25,318 bases of DNA from a virus, in IMG/VR virus record IMGVR_UViG_3300037961_002997, positions 1 to 25,318 of that record. One strand, written 5' to 3'. Shown here one piece after another: positions 14,418 to 22,913 of this stretch. Position 1 is the stretch's first letter. Every line of letters starts with the position of its first letter. The notes below the pieces were generated by a model, which searched no databases, was not told the DNA's origin, and saw nothing but the letters and a program-made list of their open reading frames with translations. The position numbers and the translations under genes are program-made.

Positions 14418-15878
14418 GTGAATCTCAAGGACATGATCACAGAAATCAACTCTGCGTTGGACTACAACCCAGACTTGAAGCAGTACGATGACAACGTTGC
14501 CCGTGTGATCAACCGTCACTACTTGCAGGTCTCCAGCCAGTATCAGTGGCTGTTCATGCAGAAGAAGCACATCTTCACGCTGCGTAAAGACATCAAGGTC
14601 GAGGGCGTTGCACTCAACGGTATCACCACCGACGGATCCCGCGTCTGCTCTCTCAGCAGCAGCACAGGCGCTGGAGTTTTGAATCTTCCTGAAGACATCG
14701 CTGGTCAGGTGTTTCTGCTCGACAATGTTGAGTATCTGATCACCCATCGGCGCGATGCCCGTACATTTGTCGTTGATCAGAAGATTGATGCCGGTACCCA
14801 CACAACATGGACCATCAAGTACACCAGCTACCCGATGCCTAGAGATTCCATCGAGATGCTTGGAATCATGGACCGTGGCATCACCCAGAAGGAAACCATC
14901 TCCTTTCAGACGGACTCCACGGTAAACGTTCTCACAGGACCCAACAGAGGTCGCTTCGTCTTCCTCGATGCCCGCAAAGAAGAATACCTCCAGTTGGATC
15001 GACAAGACACTGGTGACTCGTTTGTGAGCGTCGAGGAGATGCACAACACACTCCGACCACCGGATTACGCTCCCGGTATTACGCTCCGCAGGATCGATTT
15101 AGCTGGTACCGATACGACGGCGATTCGGAATGCTACATACGAGTACTGCTACACCTTCACTTTTGCAGGCAAGGAGAGCCCGCCGTCTCCTGTTGCATCC
15201 GTCACGATTCCAGACGAGGGTAAGCATCGTATCAGCCTCAAGAGACTGATGGACACGTCAGCAAACTATACAGATGCGACACTCGATACCGGCACCGGCA
15301 GGTACAAGAAAATATACCGCCGGATTGCTGTCAAGCCCACAGACTTGAGCATTGTGCCCTTGGATCGACTCGATGAGGGGATGGGGCCTTGGCGGCATAT
15401 TGCAACTGTAAGTGAGTCTCAAGTGAGTTTCACGGACACGCATAGTGAGTTGACTTCGTCTACGGTGATGTCAGGTACATCGTTCGATACCAAAATCAGC
15501 GAGTCTGGGGATGTCTTCGATTCTGCTCATTTGAACGAAATCGGACCCCGTCAGTATCTTAGATTTTGGTATACACCGAACGCCGATTACCCGGTTGAAG
15601 CTAGGTATCATCGACGCCCACTTAGGCTTGTGAACGACGCGGATACACCACAGTGGCCCGTCCAGTATCACCACTATTTAGTGTACGCGGCTTTGAAGGA
15701 CATCTGCATGCAGCATGGCATGGTTACAACAAGCCAGTTGTACGAGCAGAGGGCTACCCAGCTTCTTGAGCGAATGAAGTCTAAGTACTTGTCACGCACT
15801 GATCGAATGCACATTCGTCGCGGATTCGACCGCGCGATGGCTGATCGTGAACGCTTCGGAATCCCGAGTAAATCATGA
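14418..15878 (+). CDS. Tail adaptor protein (T7 gp11-like tail tubular protein A) with Ig/FN3-like insert
   Basis: I use the GTG at 14418, with GGAG at 14408-14411 six bases upstream; an in-frame TTG at 14406 overlaps that site. 486 residues. The N-terminus (LKDMITEINSALDYNPDLKQ then ARVINRHYLQVSSQYQWLF) and C-terminus (YHHYLVYAALKDICMQHGMV, QLLERMKSKYLSRT) resemble the helical gp11-like adaptor that docks under the portal. The protein is far longer than T7 gp11 (196 residues): between them lies a beta domain at about residues 230-345 with TYEYCYTFTFAGKESPPSPV and KKIYRRIAV, an FN3/Ig-like pattern. ATGA overlap with the nozzle gene, the usual partner, supports the assignment. Confidence 0.85.
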   Translation: MNLKDMITEINSALDYNPDLKQYDDNVARVINRHYLQVSSQYQWLFMQKKHIFTLRKDIKVEGVALNGITTDGSRVCSLSSSTGAGVLNLPEDIAGQVFLLDNVEYLITHRRDARTFVVDQKIDAGTHTTWTIKYTSYPMPRDSIEMLGIMDRGITQKETISFQTDSTVNVLTGPNRGRFVFLDARKEEYLQLDRQDTGDSFVSVEEMHNTLRPPDYAPGITLRRIDLAGTDTTAIRNATYEYCYTFTFAGKESPPSPVASVTIPDEGKHRISLKRLMDTSANYTDATLDTGTGRYKKIYRRIAVKPTDLSIVPLDRLDEGMGPWRHIATVSESQVSFTDTHSELTSSTVMSGTSFDTKISESGDVFDSAHLNEIGPRQYLRFWYTPNADYPVEARYHRRPLRLVNDADTPQWPVQYHHYLVYAALKDICMQHGMVTTSQLYEQRATQLLERMKSKYLSRTDRMHIRRGFDRAMADRERFGIPSKS

Positions 15879-18202
15879 ATACAAATCGTCTGGTTGTTGA
15901 TCGTCTTCGTGGAATGGATCAGCGGTATTACACCCGCCCTGAGGCTGCTGCCACCATCGAAGAAATGACCTGGGATTCCTACGATGGGTGGAAGAATGCC
16001 GGTGGCTACGATCTGGTCACCCAAGATCTTTTCGACTGGGGGGCGACATACGGATCATCCCTAACTGGTAACGACGAGGAGGGTCTGAGGATCACCTCGA
16101 TTCATAACTATGCCAAGGGTGACAAGTTCAACGAAATCATCTTCGAAATGAATGACGGTTCACTGAACCGTTTGAATCTAGGAAGAATGAAAGGTGGCGG
16201 CTTCAACCCAACTACGGGTCTGTACACGCTTGCCCCGTTTGAGCCACTCAAGGATGAATTGAACTTGGAGTTCACCGGAAGACCGACAACCTTCGATTCC
16301 GATTTTGGTGTTGCCACATTCGCCCGTCGTCGACACATACCGCGAGTCAATGACATCGGCACCCAATCGTGTACCTTTGGTGGTCGGCTGTATATGGTCA
16401 ATGGTTTCGATGAGCCCATCGTGTATGACGGTCGTCGTGTTTATCCTGCTGGATTTCGTGAGCGTCCAGCGCAGCCGAAGGGCACAGTGGTGGTTCGCCG
16501 GTACCACAACACATACATTGCTGGTGGTGGTGATGACGCCATCTACTTCCTCGGGACAAAAATTAAGAACATTGGCCTGGGTAGCCTGAAGCCAAAGGGT
16601 GCCAAGTTTGAGGTCGGTGATGGGTCCAAGTTTACTAAGAAGGCCTTCATCGATGGGAAGGTCTGCGGTTACCAGTACCGTGTGACATTCGTCAATGAGC
16701 GCGGCCAAGAGAGCGAGATGTCCGAGCCAAGCGAAATGATTCGCTTTGAGTGTGCGGATGGCCGTAAGCGATTTGTTGCGCTGGATCTGCCGCTTGGGGA
16801 CACGTCTATTGTTGCTCGTAGAATCTACCGGACACGCGACCTGTTGGATGACTTCGCAAATCCGATCGGTGCGGAGATCGGAAGGAACTTCTATTTCGTG
16901 CGAGAGATTGAGGACAACGAGACGAGGCAGTTTGAGGATTGTCTACCAGACTCAAATCTCGGTGCTCTGACTGATGATTTTGATTTCGGGCCTATGCCTA
17001 CGGATGCGAAGCTCATCGCAAACTTCAAGAATAGGCTGTTCCTGGCGGGTGGTGCGGACAACTTCGTAAAATTCAGCGCCAGCGGGATGCCTGAAGTATT
17101 CCCCAAGAGGAACATCATCGATCTCGGTGACGCGGACGCAGGCAAAATTACGGGGATGTATGCGTCGACAAACAGCCTCGTGGTCTTCAAGGAGCATGGA
17201 ATCTATTTGGTCACACAACGATCAGATGGTGGTTTCCAGTACAAGACCATCTCTCGCGATGTTGGCTGTGTCTCACCACGATCGATTCGAGACATCCCAT
17301 TTACTGGTCTTGCGTTCTTGTCTCAGAAGGGCCTGTTCGTCATGAAGGGCTTCTTGGAGTCGACGGATACCCCAACGGAAATCGTTAATCTGAGCACACC
17401 CATCAAAGAGGTCATCGAGAGGATTTGTCCTACGGCAGCGTTTGGATCCGTAGCGTGCCTGAACAGGGACAATAAAGAGTACTCGATCTGTGTTCCCACT
17501 ATCGGCGAGAAAAACAATCTGCTTCTTGTTTGGCACTATGAGATTGGATCTTGGAGTATCAGAAAAAACTACCCGATAAATTGTGCCATCGAAACTAAAG
17601 GTGGAGATTCAAAAATATTTTTTGGTAGCAATAACCCAGAAATGCCGGGTATTTTTGTTATCAATAACTTCTATAAGTTTAAGAATGAGCTTGGTAGCAC
17701 AACCAAGGGCACCCGCAATGATCCACGGGATTCGAGCAGCTATGATCTTGTCCGTGACTTGCCAGTATATGAGACTGCACCACTGAAGCTGAACGGTCCT
17801 TACTCGGGTGTATATGTGGCCTACATCAACCTGTACTGCGTTGCTTTTGGTAATGAGCCCATCAAGTTGAACCTGAAGTTGAATCGAAACCAAGCTGAGC
17901 TACTGGACTCCAATAAAGCAAGGATACAGCAGCACACAGACAACACAGAGCGACTCTCTGTGTACGATTCCTCTAAGTTTGGGAAGGACAAATTTGGGTT
18001 TCATCGGCCTGTTGTCATTCGTTTTGATGTGTCTCACTTCCACAAGACCCTCACCACAGAGCTTGCTATTCGCATTCTTCAGGATGAGTTCAACAAATAC
18101 CCGAATAGGATCATGATTGTTGGTTACTCAGTAGACGCAAAAATGGGTGACCAGAAGAATGTGCGGTCCATGACGGACGTAATCAGCCCTGATCGGAGGT
18201 AA
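15875..18202 (+). CDS. Tail nozzle protein (T7 gp12-like tail tubular protein B)
   Basis: ATG at 15875 overlapping the adaptor stop; 775 residues, close to the 794 of T7 gp12. Features include an N-terminal GMDQRYYTRPEAAATIEEMT, propeller-like repeats with GGRLYMVNGFDEPIVYDGRR and NRLFLAGGADNFVKFSAS, a KITGMYASTNSLVVFKEHGI strand pair, and a GLAFLSQKGLFVMKG segment. An Ig/FN3-like insertion at about 265-310 (YQYRVTFVNERGQESEMSEP) echoes the one in the adaptor. The C-terminal part (about 570-775) is beta-rich. It would form the hexameric nozzle below the adaptor through which DNA leaves. Position and size agree with the family. Confidence 0.85.
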   Translation: MNTNRLVVDRLRGMDQRYYTRPEAAATIEEMTWDSYDGWKNAGGYDLVTQDLFDWGATYGSSLTGNDEEGLRITSIHNYAKGDKFNEIIFEMNDGSLNRLNLGRMKGGGFNPTTGLYTLAPFEPLKDELNLEFTGRPTTFDSDFGVATFARRRHIPRVNDIGTQSCTFGGRLYMVNGFDEPIVYDGRRVYPAGFRERPAQPKGTVVVRRYHNTYIAGGGDDAIYFLGTKIKNIGLGSLKPKGAKFEVGDGSKFTKKAFIDGKVCGYQYRVTFVNERGQESEMSEPSEMIRFECADGRKRFVALDLPLGDTSIVARRIYRTRDLLDDFANPIGAEIGRNFYFVREIEDNETRQFEDCLPDSNLGALTDDFDFGPMPTDAKLIANFKNRLFLAGGADNFVKFSASGMPEVFPKRNIIDLGDADAGKITGMYASTNSLVVFKEHGIYLVTQRSDGGFQYKTISRDVGCVSPRSIRDIPFTGLAFLSQKGLFVMKGFLESTDTPTEIVNLSTPIKEVIERICPTAAFGSVACLNRDNKEYSICVPTIGEKNNLLLVWHYEIGSWSIRKNYPINCAIETKGGDSKIFFGSNNPEMPGIFVINNFYKFKNELGSTTKGTRNDPRDSSSYDLVRDLPVYETAPLKLNGPYSGVYVAYINLYCVAFGNEPIKLNLKLNRNQAELLDSNKARIQQHTDNTERLSVYDSSKFGKDKFGFHRPVVIRFDVSHFHKTLTTELAIRILQDEFNKYPNRIMIVGYSVDAKMGDQKNVRSMTDVISPDRR

Positions 18203-18204
18203 GT

Positions 18205-19260
18205 GTGTCGCTGAAGTTCCCGGTAATACGTCCTGGTGAAGGTGAGATTGTTGAGCCTGATGATTTGAATCAGAACATAAAACAATTCACTGATGAAATT
18301 AATGGCAATCTTACGCACGATAATTTGTCGAGCTTTGATTTGACTCAAGAACAGTTCAAAGATGAAACCTTCTCTAAGGTCTTCCAGTCATCATTCGAGT
18401 CTAGTGGTGGATGGGATGCTGAAGCCAGTGGATTCAAAGTAAGCAAGCAACATTCTGGGTACGTAGCCATCGATGAGAGAGATAAAAAAATGCCTCTCGT
18501 AAACTTCATGGCTGAACGTGATGGCTACATCATTGTTGATTTTTTCGTTTCATTTATTTGGAAAGGCACCGGCATTCTGAATGAAGAGGAGTTGGAAAGA
18601 TTCCATTTGATCGAAGATCATTACCCGGTGGATCACGATCCAATCATATGGGGACATCAGTCTGAGCTTCCCGCTGGTGGTTGGATTGGTGCCGTTGGCA
18701 AGGGCGAAGATTCAGGATCAACCGGCAGCGCGACAGGCAGGGGATACCACCCTGACAATACGCTAGATGTTTTCGATACTGATGGGACTGTTGTTTCTAC
18801 AAGTCTAAAGGCCACCGACTTCCCTCAAGGTCGATGGTGTGTTGACGGAATGGATCGATTCGCAGTGAAGTTCCGAGTTCTTTCGAACGGTAATGAAATC
18901 TGTGAGTCTGGATGGGTTTACAATGGTGTTGATCGTAACTCGATCTATTTGACGGGGGTCATGCCTGTTCGTGCTGGCAGGAATGAGGTTCGAACCGAAG
19001 TAGCTGCCGCGATGCTTCAAAGCATGTACGGCGTCAATCAAGGTGTCAGGGCAAAAACGCAAGGCGGACTCAAGGGTCAGTTTTTCCCTAAGTCATTTTA
19101 CTCGTCACGCGACGTTGCGATGCCTCTACCAAAGTCACAAAGAAAGACAGTCAGCGTAGCCGATTTGAGCCAGCTTACTGGTACGACTGTTCAAATAGAT
19201 TTTGGTATAAACTGTACCGTTCAGGCTTCAAATCTAGTTGTTCAGTATAGGAAAGCATAA
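18205..19260 (+). CDS. Putative tail fibre or appendage protein 1
   Basis: GTG start at 18205, after GGAGGT (18195-18200); 351 residues. The N-terminus has FPVIRPGEGEIVEPDDLNQN followed by EINGNLTHDNLSSFDLTQEQ, a pattern shared in outline with the next two genes and typical of trimeric phage tail structural proteins. A beta-rich body follows (NFMAERDGYIIVDFFVSFIW, RFAVKFRVLSNGNEICESGW), then GVMPVRAGRNEVRTEVAA and a C-terminal beta segment. I infer an appendage attached to the nozzle, perhaps for host contact. No enzyme motif for sugar cleavage is visible. It abuts the nozzle gene and overlaps the next ATG by one base. Confidence 0.65.
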   Translation: MSLKFPVIRPGEGEIVEPDDLNQNIKQFTDEINGNLTHDNLSSFDLTQEQFKDETFSKVFQSSFESSGGWDAEASGFKVSKQHSGYVAIDERDKKMPLVNFMAERDGYIIVDFFVSFIWKGTGILNEEELERFHLIEDHYPVDHDPIIWGHQSELPAGGWIGAVGKGEDSGSTGSATGRGYHPDNTLDVFDTDGTVVSTSLKATDFPQGRWCVDGMDRFAVKFRVLSNGNEICESGWVYNGVDRNSIYLTGVMPVRAGRNEVRTEVAAAMLQSMYGVNQGVRAKTQGGLKGQFFPKSFYSSRDVAMPLPKSQRKTVSVADLSQLTGTTVQIDFGINCTVQASNLVVQYRKA

Positions 19261-20180
19261 TGCCATTTATCAAAGTTCCTGAGTTTAAGTCCGGTGAGGT
19301 TATTGACCCTAGTCAGTTTAATGATGCATTCGGTGCTTTTTCTGATTTGAATCTTGATGGTGAAAACTTTGCTGATGAAAGCCTTGGTCCAGATCAGATA
19401 CCTGATGGTATTTCTTTGACTGATTCGTCAAACATCACTGTCGACGATACCATCTTTTCATCAGCCGCTATAAATATGCAGAGGGATCATTCACTTGATC
19501 CGTTTCACAATCCTGGCTCTTTGTACACTGGTGTAAGGCGTAGACCAGATAATCATCCGAATAACAATAGGATCGCACTGAGTGGTCTTGAAGCTGGGGA
19601 AAAGTTCATTATTCGAGCAAGCTGTGTGATATTCGTGCCAGATGGTGGTTGGCGCACCTTCAATGGTGGTGTTCCTCCGATTTTCAAGATTGGTCTTGTT
19701 CAGTTCCCGAACGAATCGTCGATTACAGATGGCTCCTCTAGCTCTCTCAGCAACCCAATCGATCAGACCGTGGCACACTACCGAATAGCGTTTACGGGCA
19801 AGGTTCCTAGTGCGTCATCTCTTTCAGAGGAAGCTTCTACTACGCTCCCATCTCGGAGCATCGATTACAATGAAGACTATGGGTATCGAGACAACCGGAA
19901 AGAGTCTCCCGGAGGCCCAGAGATTTACGATCCTGTTTCCAGCGGTAAGTTTGGTATGCCGTTTTCTGGGTACCACTCATACACTACAGCCTACCTCTAC
20001 GAGCACAGTGGGGCTTATTCCACCCAGAGCTTCGGGGTGATGTGTTGGTTCGGCGGTCAGCAGGCTGGTGTGCCGCTTGATCCTTTTTCAGGTGGATCGC
20101 TCGGATGTCAAACTCCGACCAGACACGAAGCTGCTACCGTCAAAGATTTTCGACTTTACTGCTATCAGGTGAAAAAGTAA
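19260..20180 (+). CDS. Putative tail fibre or appendage protein 2
   Basis: 306 residues from the ATG at 19260 (TAATG overlap). The N-terminal 50 residues, IKVPEFKSGEVIDPSQFNDA then LNLDGENFADESLGPDQI, follow the same plan as the genes before and after it. The rest is Ser/Gly/Pro-rich and beta-like: LEAGEKFIIRASCVIFVPDG, IFKIGLVQFPNESSI, HYRIAFTGKVPS, SYTTAYLYEHSGAYSTQSFG and a C-terminal KDFRLYCYQVKK. It is likely a paralogous trimeric structural protein with a different body. The family is not recognised; the tail-appendage role rests on gene order and the shared N-terminal pattern. Confidence 0.62.
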   Translation: MPFIKVPEFKSGEVIDPSQFNDAFGAFSDLNLDGENFADESLGPDQIPDGISLTDSSNITVDDTIFSSAAINMQRDHSLDPFHNPGSLYTGVRRRPDNHPNNNRIALSGLEAGEKFIIRASCVIFVPDGGWRTFNGGVPPIFKIGLVQFPNESSITDGSSSSLSNPIDQTVAHYRIAFTGKVPSASSLSEEASTTLPSRSIDYNEDYGYRDNRKESPGGPEIYDPVSSGKFGMPFSGYHSYTTAYLYEHSGAYSTQSFGVMCWFGGQQAGVPLDPFSGGSLGCQTPTRHEAATVKDFRLYCYQVKK

Positions 20181-21037
20181 TGCCAGTTGACCCATCAGTT
20201 ATTGCCCCCGTGTCATCCGGTGACACGGTCTCCGCTGAAGATATACGAGAGCGCTTTCAGGGTTTGGAGAAGTTCGTCAATGGTGGAATCGAAGCATCGG
20301 ATTTGAAGACTGGTTCGGATTTTACTGCTGAGGAGAAACAAATATTTGAAACACGTCACATCTTGAAACCTGAGTTTTATGTTCAGGCCAACACAAGAAT
20401 ACATGGCGTTAGTTCTGATGTTTATTATCGAAACAAGTTTTTATCTTCATTTAATAGGTACGTTCGTCATGAGGTCACTGGCGCATACAACACTGGGGAT
20501 GGAGATTTTACAGCGTCGGATCTAAATGCACTCCCCTCGGAGGCATGGACTCCGATTGATGGGATGTCGTCCACCGTCGTCGTTAAAGGCACATCAAACG
20601 TCACCGCATTCGTTAACGGGTCTTTGTATGCCTGGGCTGGAGGAGGCAGTGACGGAATCGGCACAAAACTGAAAGACCGTTACGGGGATACTGGTTCCGG
20701 CACTGCATATCAGACCAACAAAGTTCAACGTGCCGCATACCGAAGGTGTCTTCAATGCGGCAAGTTCATCGCTGTATTTGTGCTTTACGTAGATAATATG
20801 GATGGGAGTGGGCCTCAAAAGCGGCCTTTAACGGAGAGGAGACTGTACAACAGAGGAGAGCGGAGCTATCCATTTCGAAAGACTCAGATCTCGTTTACTG
20901 ATCGGGTTACCTTGACGCCGGGACCCAACAAGATCTCATACCGGTGCGTTTACCGCATGGTTCAAGAAGAATCGATTGCTTTCAAGCATGTGTTTATTGA
21001 CAACCGGAATTTCTTAGTTGATGTCCACTACAAGTGA
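20180..21037 (+). CDS. Putative tail fibre or appendage protein 3
   Basis: I use the ATG at 20180 (TAATG overlap, with AGGTGA upstream), giving 285 residues starting MPVDPSVIAPVSSGDTV; an in-frame ATG at 20105 lies inside the previous gene and is unlikely. The N-terminal region (DTVSAEDIRERFQGLEKFVN then GGIEASDLKTGSDFTAEE) again has the N-G-x(2-3)-ASDL fibre-like plan of its two neighbours. The body is beta-rich (STVVVKGTSNVTAFVNGSLY, KFIAVFVLYVDNMDGSGP), and near the C-terminus VTLTPGPNKISYRCVYRMVQ corresponds to the RAGRNEVRTEV segment of appendage protein 1. I infer a third paralogous appendage or a complex partner. A 21-base gap follows. Confidence 0.62.
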   Translation: MPVDPSVIAPVSSGDTVSAEDIRERFQGLEKFVNGGIEASDLKTGSDFTAEEKQIFETRHILKPEFYVQANTRIHGVSSDVYYRNKFLSSFNRYVRHEVTGAYNTGDGDFTASDLNALPSEAWTPIDGMSSTVVVKGTSNVTAFVNGSLYAWAGGGSDGIGTKLKDRYGDTGSGTAYQTNKVQRAAYRRCLQCGKFIAVFVLYVDNMDGSGPQKRPLTERRLYNRGERSYPFRKTQISFTDRVTLTPGPNKISYRCVYRMVQEESIAFKHVFIDNRNFLVDVHYK

Positions 21038-21058
21038 TAAGCTTGTCTTGAGGTTCTG

Positions 21059-21469
21059 ATGGCAACTGGTGATTACGTTCTCGCAGGCGGTTCTGGGGCA
21101 CTCAGTGGTGCGGCCATGGGAGCACCCTTGGGCCCCGCCGGAATAATTGGTGGCGCAATCGTGGGCGGCGCGCTCGGCCTCCTTGGCCAATCACAAGCGG
21201 ATAAGCAAGCTGAAGCGCAGCGCAACTTGGAACGAAAGCAGCGTAGGCGTCGTCAAAATCTACGATCAAAACAAAGAAGCGTTGAGCGTCGAGCACAAGC
21301 GCAGACGAAAGAGAATGTTGCCCGCGCAGCGAAGGAAGGGGCTAGCGCGGCTCCGCCGAGTGTGGATAGCGCTCCAGACTTCTCGCTTGTCCAGTCCATG
21401 AGCATTGGTAGTGGCAGCCCGTTCGATGGCTTCATGGCTCGAACCTATGGCGTAGGCCCATCTGCGTAG
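21059..21469 (+). CDS. Gly/Ala-zipper protein, putative internal virion or membrane-active protein
   Basis: 136 residues; ATG with GAGG upstream. The first 48 or so residues form a Gly/Ala-rich hydrophobic stretch (LAGGSGALSGAAMGAPLG then IIGGAIVGGALGLLGQ), the small-residue zipper pattern of membrane-inserting segments. A strongly basic helix (ERKQRRRRQNLRSKQRSVER) and a Ser/Pro-rich tail follow. In T7-like phages an internal virion protein (gp14) with a membrane-active segment occupies this region; a holin is a weaker alternative, because no endolysin is seen. The location between fibre-like genes and a coiled-coil protein supports a virion role. The exact function is inferred. Confidence 0.6.
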   Translation: MATGDYVLAGGSGALSGAAMGAPLGPAGIIGGAIVGGALGLLGQSQADKQAEAQRNLERKQRRRRQNLRSKQRSVERRAQAQTKENVARAAKEGASAAPPSVDSAPDFSLVQSMSIGSGSPFDGFMARTYGVGPSA

Positions 21470-21488
21470 TCGCACACAAGGAACAATC

Positions 21489-22373
21489 ATGACGAAACAA
21501 CTCACTACCGAAGAGGCAGAGCAACTTCAGCTTCAAGACGCTTTCGCCGAACGACAAGCTGAACGAGATGTGTTCGCCGGGTCCGGCAAGGTTTTAGGCG
21601 AAGGCATATTTGACTTCTTCGGCAAATTGAATTTAGCGAACGCGCTTCTAGCAACAGGCGAAAGGCAGATCGGTCGCGGAAGAGGGATTATGCGGGGGGC
21701 CGGGAAGGGCGCAGCAGGTCGCATCGAAACAGCCCGTGGACAAAAAGGCGCACTTGCACGAGATGCGATCAGGCAAGCAGCTACAACGGCTGTGTCCGAT
21801 CCGACCGGGGCTGGAACAGTCGATTTGGCTAGAAACGTGGGCAAGGCTGTACAGGCGGCGCAAGACGTGTCCGAAGACGTAACCCGAGAGATGAAGCAAA
21901 CGGTCGCTGAAAAGATGGTTGGTCTTGCCGAAGTCGAAAAGGGCGAACAGAAAAAACAAGACGCCGCCGTAGCCAAGTCTGAAGCAAGACTGGGTTTGGC
22001 TCAAAAAGCTTTCGAGGGCGGCATGGGCGCTCTCCAAGGCATAAATCCCCAAGATTACGGAACTAAGCTCGAAAGTAAGATTGCTAGGGAACAAGTAAAG
22101 GAAGCTAGATTTGCCAAGAAGGGGAAAGGCTTCGCAGAAAAATTTAAAGATCCTAATCTCAGCATGGAAGAAAAGAAAAAGATCGCCAAGCAACAGGCTA
22201 AATTCGCCAAGAAGGCGACTGAGGCTCGCACAGCCCGTAGGGGTTTCGAATCCGATCTTGCAAATCTCGAATCGGCAGAGAATAAAAAGTTGAGGCTGAA
22301 GTTCGCCGGCCTTTTCAAGGACGTAATGACGCCGGAGACAGAAACTAAAACCGAAACTGATTTGACGAGTTAG
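21489..22373 (+). CDS. Putative internal virion protein, coiled-coil and Lys/Ala-rich
   Basis: 294 residues; ATG preceded by AAGGAA. It begins with an acidic Gln-rich helix (TTEEAEQLQLQDAFAERQAE), then a Gly/Arg/Ala-rich middle (GRGRGIMRGAGKGAAGRIET), and long charged helices (VTREMKQTVAEKMVGLAEVE, and MEEKKKIAKQQAKFAKKATE), ending in a Thr/Glu tail. There is no enzymatic motif or membrane span. Composition and place, between the Gly-zipper gene and the long ART-bearing gene, fit an internal core or ejected protein. I do not recognise the family. The minus strand over this gene has a long open frame that I regard as a shadow. Confidence 0.6.
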   Translation: MTKQLTTEEAEQLQLQDAFAERQAERDVFAGSGKVLGEGIFDFFGKLNLANALLATGERQIGRGRGIMRGAGKGAAGRIETARGQKGALARDAIRQAATTAVSDPTGAGTVDLARNVGKAVQAAQDVSEDVTREMKQTVAEKMVGLAEVEKGEQKKQDAAVAKSEARLGLAQKAFEGGMGALQGINPQDYGTKLESKIAREQVKEARFAKKGKGFAEKFKDPNLSMEEKKKIAKQQAKFAKKATEARTARRGFESDLANLESAENKKLRLKFAGLFKDVMTPETETKTETDLTS

Positions 22374-22375
22374 CG

Positions 22376-22903
22376 ATGCCCTGGGTCGATGGCGTATATG
22401 TACCAAATCGCCGCACGAATACAACGGGTGTAATATCTACGGCACCGTCGATTCAGCCGATTGAGTTGGATGAAGAAACCATCGAAGACGATTTTTTCGA
22501 TGAATCAATCCTGACTACCAAGTTTTCTCAAGGCTCATTCACGGCCTCGGTTTTGAAAAGGTTGCTCCCGAGTGGTGTTATATCCGCTGCTAACGGACTC
22601 AGAGCGCTCTTTTCGAATGGATTTGTTGGCTCGGACTTGATCGAAGATGGTGCGGTTACAGGTGCCAAAATCACCAATCCCTTGCGTGTATCCATCATTG
22701 ATGGAGGATCTGCCGGTGTTCATACGGTTACAGGAATTAAAAATGGTGATGAATTGATTTCCGTTTTAGAGCAAAATGGAACATCTGGTTTATTGACTGA
22801 TCTTACTGTGGAATTTTCTATCGTGAAGGTAGATACAATTTCCAATACTGGTGGTACTGCGACGAGCGGTGACAAGCTTGTTGTATTGTATTTGAGCAAA
22901 TAG
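22376..22903 (+). CDS. Small fibre-like structural protein
   Basis: 175 residues from the ATG at 22376, 2 bases after the previous stop; no strong ribosome site, so coupling is likely. The N-terminal half is acidic with repeated fibre-type motifs: DESILTTKFSQGSFTASVLK and GSDLIEDGAVTGAKI. The C-terminal half is beta-like: RVSIIDGGSAGVHTVTGI, ELISVLEQNGTSGLLTDLTV and a closing DKLVVLYLSK. The pattern resembles shaft and small head domains of trimeric phage fibres, perhaps a tail tip or head appendage. It is shorter than the three appendage genes upstream. No family is assigned. Confidence 0.6.
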   Translation: MPWVDGVYVPNRRTNTTGVISTAPSIQPIELDEETIEDDFFDESILTTKFSQGSFTASVLKRLLPSGVISAANGLRALFSNGFVGSDLIEDGAVTGAKITNPLRVSIIDGGSAGVHTVTGIKNGDELISVLEQNGTSGLLTDLTVEFSIVKVDTISNTGGTATSGDKLVVLYLSK

Positions 22904-22913
22904 CGAGGCCGAA

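Noticed and set aside
14220-15044. 274-codon open frame on the minus strand
   Set aside because: It lies across the decoration gene end, the strong terminator and the adaptor gene start, which explain the sequence well. The translation shows no known motif and no ribosome site was evident.
21648-22424. 258-codon open frame on the minus strand
   Set aside because: It is antisense to the coiled-coil virion gene. Its product is rich in Cys/Ser/Phe/Leu, as expected from the complement of a Lys/Ala/Glu-rich gene.
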